Shown piece after piece: positions 58,452 through 64,000 of a stretch of 64,000 nucleotides of DNA. The notes beneath the pieces are model-generated. The model had not been told where the DNA came from. It searched no databases and saw only the letters and a program-made list of their open reading frames with translations. The position numbers and the translations under genes are program-made. The stretch spans positions 124,001 to 188,000 of the forward strand of contig JBCBET010000002.1 in the NCBI GenBank assembly GCA_038528385.1, read 5' to 3'. Within the stretch, counting starts at the first letter, position 1, and each line of letters opens with the position of its first letter. The stretch is from Shimia_B sp038528385 (GTDB lineage Bacteria; Pseudomonadota; Alphaproteobacteria; Rhodobacterales; Rhodobacteraceae).

Positions 58452-58591
58452 GGCGACCCGCACCGGGCGGGATCAGAGCCCTGCCTAGCTGCCGAGTCCC
58501 CAGAGCAGATGGCGGGAGGCACGGCAGACGGGAGGACGCCCGGCGCAGCGCCGCAAGTGACATCGAACATGGGCGCACCCTGTCAGGCGCA

Positions 58592-58902
58592 GGCGCGGTT
58601 TGAAAGGGCCGGCGTGACCTCCGGCAGGCCTGCGCGCGGCCAAGACAAAAGCCCGTCTTCTTTGTGCCTCGTACTTCCGCCGGAGGCCTCCCGATCCAGC
58701 GGCCAGCGCCCAAGACAAACGAACCGCGCCCGGCGGTGAGGCCGGGCGCGGATTGAAAGCCCGGCGTGACCTCCAAAAGCCCTATGCGCGGCCGAGTGAT
58801 GAGCCCGTCTTCTTTGTGCCCCGTACTTCCGCCGGAGGCCTCCCGGTCCAGAGGCCGGCACCTGCGCGAAATGAACCGCGCCCGGCGGTGAGGCCGGGCG
58901 CG
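58592..58902. repeat. Tandem ~152-bp repeat containing the CTTCTTTGTGCC core (copies B and C)
   Basis: Two degenerate units start at 58592 and 58745 (GGCGCGG, TTGAAAG, CCGGCGTGACCTCC). They then run through the core CTTCTTTGTGCC-YC-GTACTTCCGCC (58657 and 58809) to a GC-rich hairpin CGCGCCCGGC-ggtgag-GCCGGGCGCG (58725-58750 and 58877-58902). Core copy A lies at 20644 in the other importer cluster. Confidence 0.8.
58877..58902 (-). terminator. Hairpin after BMP gene 2
   Basis: CGCGCCCGGC and GCCGGGCGCG are perfect 10-bp arms with a 6-nt loop, 22 bp past the stop of the binding-protein gene on its transcript strand. The T content after the stem is low, so it is a likely but weak terminator or 3' stabiliser. 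It is repeated at 58725-58750. Confidence 0.5.
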
Positions 58903-58923
58903 TCCTTGCATCTCCGTGGGAGC

Positions 58924-59997
58924 TCAGTTCGGGATCTCGCCCGTGAGCCCCTCGATGTAGAAATCCATCCCGAGCAGCGTGCCGTCATCGGCCACCTCGC
59001 CCTCGGCCAGCCAGACGGAGCCGTCCTGCCGGTTGATGGGCCCGGTGAACGGGTGATATTCGCCCGCCGTGATCTGCGCGATCATGCCCATGGCCTCGGC
59101 CTTGATATCGGCGGGCACGGCGTCGGTGATCTCGCCGATCTCCACCATGCCGGTATCCATGCCGTCCCAGGTATCCACGCTCTCCCAGGTGCCGTCCATG
59201 ACGGCGCGGACGCGCTCGATGTAGTAGGGCGCCCAGTTGTCGATGATCGAGCTCACGCGCGGCGCGGGCTTGAACTGCGCCATGTCGGAGGCCTGGCCGA
59301 AGCCGATCACCCCGTCCACTTCGGAGGCCGCCGCGAGGGGCGCGGTGGAATCGGTGTGCTGGAGGATCACGTCAGCGCCCTGGTCGATGAGCGCGCGGGC
59401 GGCGTCGGCTTCCTTCGTCGGGTCGAACCAGGTGAAGACCCAGATCACGTTGAACTCCACCTCCGGGTTCACGCGCTTGGCGTGGAGGTAGGCCGCGTTG
59501 ATGCCGCGGATCACTTCCGGGATCGGGAAGGAGGCGATGTAGCCCACCTGGTTCGTCTCGGTCATCTTGCCCGCGATGTGGCCCTGCACGGCGCGGCCTT
59601 CGTAGAAGCGCGCGGAATAGGTGGAGACGTTGTCGGCGCGCTTGTAGCCCGTGGCGTGCTCGAACACGACATCGGGGAAGTTGGCGGCCACGTTGATCGT
59701 GGGATCCATGTAGCCGAAGGACGTGGTGAAGATGATGTCGGCGCCCTGCAGCGCCATCTGCGTCATCACGCGCTCGGCATCGGCGCCCTCGGGCACGCTC
59801 TCGACGAAGGTGGTCTCGACCGCGTCGCCGAATTCCTCCTCCACCGCCAGGAGCCCCTGATGGTGTTCGTAGGTCCAGCCGCCGTCACCGATGGGGCCCA
59901 CATAGACGAAGCCCACGGTCGTGGGCTCGTGACCGTCGGCTAGCGCCGGGCCCGCAGCAGCGAGGGCCAGCGCAGCAAGTAGCGATTTGAAGTGCAT
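58924..59997 (-). CDS. BMP-family ABC transporter substrate-binding protein (importer 2)
   Basis: The 357-residue protein has a signal peptide (about 1-20, ending GPALADG) and the BMP fold (VGFVYVGPIGDGGWTYEHHQ, TSFGYMDPTINVAANFPDVV, ISSIIDNWAPYY-like region). It differs clearly from the protein at 16.1 kb and has extra residues near the C-terminus (PINRQDGSVWLAEGE). It is periplasmic and probably binds a nucleobase or nucleoside. It is last in the importer 2 operon. Confidence 0.9.
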   Translation of the reverse strand: MHFKSLLAALALAAAGPALADGHEPTTVGFVYVGPIGDGGWTYEHHQGLLAVEEEFGDAVETTFVESVPEGADAERVMTQMALQGADIIFTTSFGYMDPTINVAANFPDVVFEHATGYKRADNVSTYSARFYEGRAVQGHIAGKMTETNQVGYIASFPIPEVIRGINAAYLHAKRVNPEVEFNVIWVFTWFDPTKEADAARALIDQGADVILQHTDSTAPLAAASEVDGVIGFGQASDMAQFKPAPRVSSIIDNWAPYYIERVRAVMDGTWESVDTWDGMDTGMVEIGEITDAVPADIKAEAMGMIAQITAGEYHPFTGPINRQDGSVWLAEGEVADDGTLLGMDFYIEGLTGEIPN

Positions 59998-60043
59998 TCA
60001 GTTTCCCCTGTTGGTGCCCGCGTCCCCCGCGGGCGGGTTGGCC

Positions 60044-60973
60044 TCAGCGTGAGGCATGAAATATCTGGCCCAGGGCGGCGGGCGCTCCCAGTGCCCGCGC
60101 CCGCCCCGCCGAGATCAGGACCAGCACGAGGATGGTGATCAGGTAGGGGCTCATGGACAAGTACTCCACGGGTATCTTGATGCCCGCGGCTTGTAAATTG
60201 AGCTGGAGCACGGTGACCCCGCCGAAAAGATAGGCGCCGAACATGACCCGGCCCGCCCGCCAGGCCCCGAAGACGACGATGGCGAGCGCGATCCAGCCCG
60301 CGCCAGCGGTCATCCCGTCCACCCATTGCGGCACGCGCACCATGGAGATGTAGGCCCCGCCGACGCCCGCGCAGGCGCCGCCGAAGGCGATGGCGGCCAT
60401 GCGGATGAGCTTGACCTTGTAACCCAGCGCATGGGCGGCCTCCGCATTCTCCCCGCAGGAGCGCAGGACGAGCCCCGCGCGGGTGTATTTCAGGAAGGCC
60501 CAGACGGCGGCGACCGTGGCCAGCGAGAGATAAACGATGGCGTCCTGGCTGAAGAGGATCGTGCCGAGGACGGGGATGTCGGAAAGCGGCCCGAGATCGA
60601 GCTTGGAGGTGAGCGGCGGGCGGATCCCCTGGTAGCCCTGGCCCATGAGGCTCGAAAGGCCGAGGCCGAAGAGCGTGAGCGCGAGGCCCGTGGCCACTTG
60701 GTTCGCGAGGAAGAAGAGCGTGACGACGGCGAAGACGAGCGAGAGCATCGCCCCGCCCACGGCCGCGAAGAGGAAGCCCAGCGCGGGGGAGCCCGTCTCC
60801 ACGGCGGCGATGAAGCCCGCGATGGCGCCCACGATCATCATCCCCTCCACGCCCAGATTGAGGACGCCGGATTTCTCCACCACGAGCTCGCCGATGGCGG
60901 CGAGCAGGATGGGGGTGGAGGCCACCATGAGGGCGGCCACGAGGAGGACGGGATTGATGGAGCTCAGATCCAT
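60044..60973 (-). CDS. ABC transporter permease, second of pair (importer 2)
   Basis: The 309-residue inner-membrane protein shows LNLGVEGMMIVGAIAGFIAAV near residue 38 and RSCGENAEAAHALGYKVKLI near 170, the YufQ-like permease pattern. It overlaps the small membrane gene upstream by 10 nt and precedes the binding-protein gene by 46 bp. Confidence 0.92.
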   Translation of the reverse strand: MDLSSINPVLLVAALMVASTPILLAAIGELVVEKSGVLNLGVEGMMIVGAIAGFIAAVETGSPALGFLFAAVGGAMLSLVFAVVTLFFLANQVATGLALTLFGLGLSSLMGQGYQGIRPPLTSKLDLGPLSDIPVLGTILFSQDAIVYLSLATVAAVWAFLKYTRAGLVLRSCGENAEAAHALGYKVKLIRMAAIAFGGACAGVGGAYISMVRVPQWVDGMTAGAGWIALAIVVFGAWRAGRVMFGAYLFGGVTVLQLNLQAAGIKIPVEYLSMSPYLITILVLVLISAGRARALGAPAALGQIFHASR

Positions 60974-61254
60974 GGGTGCGCCATCCCGAAGACGCGGGGG
61001 CAGGCGAGGCAGATGACGGCGAAGCCCGCCGCCGCCGCGAGCCCCATGGGTACCAGATGGGCGGGGGACGGCCGGTGAAGCCGCCGACGGAGCCGGGGGA
61101 TCAGCAGCGGCAGCGCCAGGAGCCCGCCCAGCACCGCGACATGCGCCAGCGCGAAGAGCACGGCGCCGAGACCGCCGGTGCCGTGCAGCGCAAAGGGCAG
61201 CATGAGGCCCATTCCGAGCCCCACCAGAGAGGGAAAGAGGCGGTGGCGGGTCAT
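60964..61254 (-). CDS. Small three-helix membrane protein in importer 2 operon
   Basis: The 96-residue protein has hydrophobic segments at about 8-27, 29-48 and 68-90, with an Arg-rich loop (IPRLRRRLHRPSPAH) between the second and third. No family is recognised. Its end overlaps the permease start by 10 nt, which argues for a real, coupled gene. The ATG at 61254 is preferred; 61284 would start in the REP-like element. Confidence 0.6.
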   Translation of the reverse strand: MTRHRLFPSLVGLGMGLMLPFALHGTGGLGAVLFALAHVAVLGGLLALPLLIPRLRRRLHRPSPAHLVPMGLAAAAGFAVICLACPRVFGMAHPWI

Positions 61255-61283
61255 CGCAGAGCCTCTGCCCGCGACGCGCGACA

Positions 61284-61352
61284 CCCGCCCCGGGCCTGAC
61301 CCGGGGCCTCTTTCTTCGGGGGCAGAGGTCCCGGGGCAGGCCCGGGACAGGG
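61284..61352. repeat. REP-like palindromic element, copy 2
   Basis: Arm one (61284-61310, CCCGCCCCGGGCCTGACC and on) closely matches arm one of copy 1 at 17132. Arm two begins GAGGTCCCGGGGCAGG at 61325. It lies between the small membrane gene and the first permease of importer 2. Confidence 0.8.
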
Positions 61353-61369
61353 GGCGCTTTGCGTTTCGA

Positions 61370-62452
61370 TCATGCCACGGCCCTCGCCCGCCGCACGCGG
61401 AACTGCGTCAAGAGGTCGGCGGCCAGAAGGAAGAAAAGCAGCATCCCCTGGAACGCCTGGATCGCCGCCCCCGGCAGGCCGATGCCCGCCTGGGCCGCGT
61501 CGCCCCCGATATACGTGAGCCCGATCAGGAGCCCCGCGGCCAGGATGCCCAGCGGATTGAGCCGTCCGAGGAAGGCCACGATGATGGCCACGAAGCCGTA
61601 GCCCACGTTGAAGCTGTCGGTGATCTGGCCCGAGGGGCCGGTGACCTCGAAAAGGCCAGCCAGCCCGGCCAGACCGCCCGAGATACCGAGGCAGAGAAAG
61701 ACCATCCTATTGCGGTTCACGCCGGAGAAGGCGGCAGCCTTCGGCGCCACGCCCATGAGCTTGATGTCGAAGCCCACGCGGTGCCGCGAGAGCAGGATCG
61801 CGGCCAGTAGCACGGCGATGATCGCGGCCACCACGCCCAGATGCGCCCCGGTGCCCGCGATGAGCTCCGGGTTCTGCGCACTTTCCCAGCGCGCCAGATT
61901 GCGCGACCCGGGGAAGCCCTGCCCGTCGGGATTGCGCAGGAGCCCGAAGGACATCATCGCCAGGATCTGTTCGGCCACGTAGACGAGGAGCAGCGAGACG
62001 AGGATCTCGTTCGTGTTGAAGCGCGTCTTGAGGAGCGCAGGGATCATCGCCCAGAGAAAGCCCCCCAACGCCCCGAAAAGCACCATGAGCGGGAAGATCA
62101 GCCAGCGCGCCTCCAGCGGGTAGAAGGCGAGGCCCACGGCGGCGCCGAAGATCGCGCCAATGATGTATTGCCCCTCGGCCCCGATGTTCCAGATGCCGGC
62201 GCGGAAGCCGAGCGAGAGCCCGATGGCGATGAGGATCAGCGGGCCTGCCTTGATGAGGAGCTGCTGGCGGTAATAGAACGCGAAATCGCCGAAGAGCGGG
62301 TCCCAGAAGATCAGCTTGAGCGACTGGAACGGGTCCTTGCCCAGCGCGGCGAACATGAGCCCGCCCGCGACCATGGTGGCCAGCACGGCGATCACGGGCG
62401 TGAGGTAGGCCCAGGCCGCCGAGGGTGTGGGACGTTTTTCGATTGCAATCAT
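61370..62452 (-). CDS. ABC transporter permease, first of pair (importer 2)
   Basis: The 360-residue inner-membrane protein carries WNIGAEGQYIIGAIFGAAVG near residue 88 and FKTNEILVSLLL-like FNTNEILVSLLLVYVAEQIL near 146. It ends with an Arg-rich tail. It matches YufP-like permeases. The ATG at 62452 overlaps the ATPase stop by 4 nt. The open frame continues upstream inside the ATPase gene and is not used. Confidence 0.93.
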   Translation of the reverse strand: MIAIEKRPTPSAAWAYLTPVIAVLATMVAGGLMFAALGKDPFQSLKLIFWDPLFGDFAFYYRQQLLIKAGPLILIAIGLSLGFRAGIWNIGAEGQYIIGAIFGAAVGLAFYPLEARWLIFPLMVLFGALGGFLWAMIPALLKTRFNTNEILVSLLLVYVAEQILAMMSFGLLRNPDGQGFPGSRNLARWESAQNPELIAGTGAHLGVVAAIIAVLLAAILLSRHRVGFDIKLMGVAPKAAAFSGVNRNRMVFLCLGISGGLAGLAGLFEVTGPSGQITDSFNVGYGFVAIIVAFLGRLNPLGILAAGLLIGLTYIGGDAAQAGIGLPGAAIQAFQGMLLFFLLAADLLTQFRVRRARAVA

Positions 62453-63972
62453 GCGGCCGCGCCTGCCTGCGAGCCGCCGTGGACCCCGCCCAGCATGAGG
62501 CCGATTTCCTCCATCGTGAGCTCGCCCATGGGGCGCGCCTCCGACAGACGGCCCTCGTTGAGCGCGGCGAAGCGGTCGGCGATCTCGAAGAGCTCGTCGA
62601 GGTCCTGGCTGATGACGAGGAGGCCCACCCCCTCCTCGGCGAGCTCTATGAGCTTTTGCCGGATGGACGCGGCAGCGGCGGCGTCGACGCCCCAGGTGGG
62701 CTGATTGATGACGAGGGCCGCGGGACGCTGGAGCATCTCGCGACCCATGACGAATTTCTGAAGGTTTCCGCCGGATAATGCCTGCGCCGCCACGTCCGGC
62801 CCCGGCGTGCGGACATCGAAGCCCTCGATCACCCGCTCGGCATAGGCGCGCACGCGCCCCCAATCGATGAAGCCGCGGCTGCTCAGCTCTTCGCGCGTGT
62901 CCGCCGTCAGGAGCGCGTTCTCGGTGAGCGAGAGCGTGGGCGCCGCCGCGTGGCCCAGCCGCTCCTCCGGCCCCACGCAAAGCCCGGCGGCCCGGCGCGC
63001 GCGGGGCCCCAGATTGCCGATGGCCGCGTTGCCCAGCGTCACCGTGCCCGGCGCGCTCCGCGCCTCGCCGGAAAGCGCGGCCAGAAGTTCGTCCTGCCCG
63101 TTGCCCGCCACGCCGCCGATGCCGAGAATCTCGCCGGCCGCCACGGAGAGCGAGACATCCTTGAGCGCGGTGCCGAAGGGCGAGGTCGCCGCGAGCGAGA
63201 GCCCGGAGACCGTGAGCACCGGCGCGCCCGCCGCGCGCACGGAGCGGGTGGCCGAGGCAAAGCTCTTGCCCACCATCAACTCCGCCAGCGCGCGCGCAGT
63301 CTCCTCCCGGGGATCGCAGGTCGCCACGACGCGCCCGCCCCGCAGGATCGTCGCGCGTTCGCAGAGCGCGCGGATTTCTTCCAGCTTATGCGAGATGTAG
63401 AGGATCGCCGTCCCCTCGGCCGCGAGCTTGCGCAGCGTACGAAAGAGAATGTCCACCTCCTGCGGCGTAAGCACGCTCGTGGGCTCGTCCATCACGAGGA
63501 GCCGCGGGTTCTGCAGGAGGCAGCGGATGATCTCCACCCGTTGCCGTTCACCGGCGCTGAGCGTGCCCACGGTGCGGTCAGGATTGAGCGGCAGGCCGTA
63601 GGTCTCCGACACCTCCCTGATCTGGCGCGAAAGCACGCGCGGCTTCGGCGGGGCCTCCATGCCGAGCGCGATGTTCTCGGCCACGGTGAGTGCCTCGAAG
63701 AGCGAGAAATGCTGGAAGACCATCCCGATCCCTGCGGCCCGCGCCGCGCGGGGATCGGCGGGCTCGAAGGGCACCCCGAGGAGCGACATCGTGCCCGCAT
63801 CGGGCTTCACGAGGCCGTAGATCATCTTCACCAGCGTGGATTTGCCCGCGCCGTTCTCTCCGAGGAGCGCGTGCACCTCGCCCGCGCGGATCGTCAGCGA
63901 CACGTCGTCATTGGCGATGACGCCCGGATAGGCCTTCGTCAGCCCCTCAAGCGCGAGCAGGTCTTGCGTCAC
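62449..63972 (-). CDS. ABC transporter ATP-binding protein, tandem-domain (importer 2)
   Basis: The 507-residue protein has two ABC domains. The first has GENGAGKSTLVKMIYG, LSAGERQRVEII and LLVMDEPTSVLTPQE. The second has a degenerate Walker A, GVAGNGQDE, and LSGGNLQKFVMGREML followed by LVINQPTWGVDAAA. It is first in the importer 2 operon, ahead of permease, small protein, permease and binding protein. Gene order is reversed relative to importer 1, where the binding protein comes first. Confidence 0.94.
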   Translation of the reverse strand: MTQDLLALEGLTKAYPGVIANDDVSLTIRAGEVHALLGENGAGKSTLVKMIYGLVKPDAGTMSLLGVPFEPADPRAARAAGIGMVFQHFSLFEALTVAENIALGMEAPPKPRVLSRQIREVSETYGLPLNPDRTVGTLSAGERQRVEIIRCLLQNPRLLVMDEPTSVLTPQEVDILFRTLRKLAAEGTAILYISHKLEEIRALCERATILRGGRVVATCDPREETARALAELMVGKSFASATRSVRAAGAPVLTVSGLSLAATSPFGTALKDVSLSVAAGEILGIGGVAGNGQDELLAALSGEARSAPGTVTLGNAAIGNLGPRARRAAGLCVGPEERLGHAAAPTLSLTENALLTADTREELSSRGFIDWGRVRAYAERVIEGFDVRTPGPDVAAQALSGGNLQKFVMGREMLQRPAALVINQPTWGVDAAAAASIRQKLIELAEEGVGLLVISQDLDELFEIADRFAALNEGRLSEARPMGELTMEEIGLMLGGVHGGSQAGAAA

Positions 63973-64000
63973 CGATGGTCCCCCGTTCCCCCGAACCAGA

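Larger units (their letters stand above)
58452..58923. other. 472-bp gene-free repeat region after BMP gene 2
   Basis: This spacer lacks coding frames of plausible composition. It contains an approximately 152-bp tandem repeat (58592-58902) and two GC-rich hairpins. Readers should treat the open frames here as chance. Confidence 0.7.

Noticed and set aside
1..64000. tRNA, rRNA, CRISPR, prophage or insertion-sequence features
   Set aside because: Spacers were read for cloverleaf ends, regular short repeats, transposase motifs and terminal inverted repeats; none was found. A covariance-model scan could still reveal a missed small RNA.

Overview
The window is a stretch of high-GC (roughly two-thirds G+C) alphaproteobacterial chromosome. 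The gene content points to the order Rhodobacterales (Roseobacter/Rhodobacter group). Markers are crotonyl-CoA carboxylase/reductase and ethylmalonyl-CoA mutase, an RpoHII-type heat-shock sigma factor, an Irr-type iron box, a CtrA-type box and a LuxR/LuxI pair. No rRNA, tRNA, CRISPR array, prophage or insertion sequence was recognised. The DNA reads as core chromosome with a few regulatory and repeat-rich patches. The species cannot be named from the sequence alone.

Layout. 0-6.6 kb: the N-terminus of xerC (cut by the window edge), a DUF484 gene, a fructose-6-phosphate aldolase-like transaldolase, priA, and a chemoreceptor with a nitrate-sensor-type periplasmic domain. 6.6-12.8 kb: ethylmalonyl-CoA mutase and crotonyl-CoA carboxylase/reductase flank an acyltransferase/glycosyltransferase pair; ccr ends in a clear intrinsic terminator. 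12.9-16 kb: a CtrA-box promoter drives a 68-residue protein and an overlapping luxR; then a YdeI-like small protein, an Irr box and NfuA-like scaffold, tsaB and rimI. 16-21.7 kb: a BMP-family nucleoside-type ABC importer with a LysE-family exporter inside the operon. 21.7-30.7 kb: TauE/TIGR02186 pair, short-chain dehydrogenase, RecD-like helicase, luxI, universal stress protein, trpS, a rhomboid pseudoprotease and murJ. 30.8-41.4 kb: glnD, an LpoA-like lipoprotein, rsmI-yraN-gshB, comM, two cobalamin genes, rpoHII and an SRPBCC protein. 41.4-51.2 kb: coaBC-dut-moeB-M3 peptidase operon, a capsule-type protein, an SH3 protein, a hydroxyacid dehydrogenase and an overlapping three-gene GT2/LpxB-N-like/GT39 cassette. 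51.2-58.5 kb: a CsbD-DUF1328 stress pair behind an EcfG-type promoter, panC-panB, a GcvT-domain FAD oxidoreductase and a second FAD oxidoreductase. 58.6-64 kb: repeats and a second, complete BMP-family ABC importer on the minus strand.

Themes. (1) Acetyl-CoA assimilation through the ethylmalonyl-CoA pathway: ecm and ccr are 2.8 kb apart and both have GCAA/TTGC dyads upstream. (2) Cell-to-cell signalling: luxR and luxI are intact but 12 kb apart, and each has a TTAA-N7-TTAAC-type site upstream, a sequence-level link between quorum sensing and CtrA. (3) Stress and metal circuits with readable promoters: an RpoE-like promoter at rpoHII, an EcfG-like promoter at csbD and an Irr box at the nfuA-like gene. 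(4) Two paralogous BMP importers about 40 kb apart, each carrying copies of the same two intergenic repeat families. The most original leads are the CtrA/LuxR/LuxI wiring with its small overlapping protein, the hairpin leader of ccr, the possible small RNA or attenuated leader between trpS and uspA, and the shared repeats of the two importer loci.
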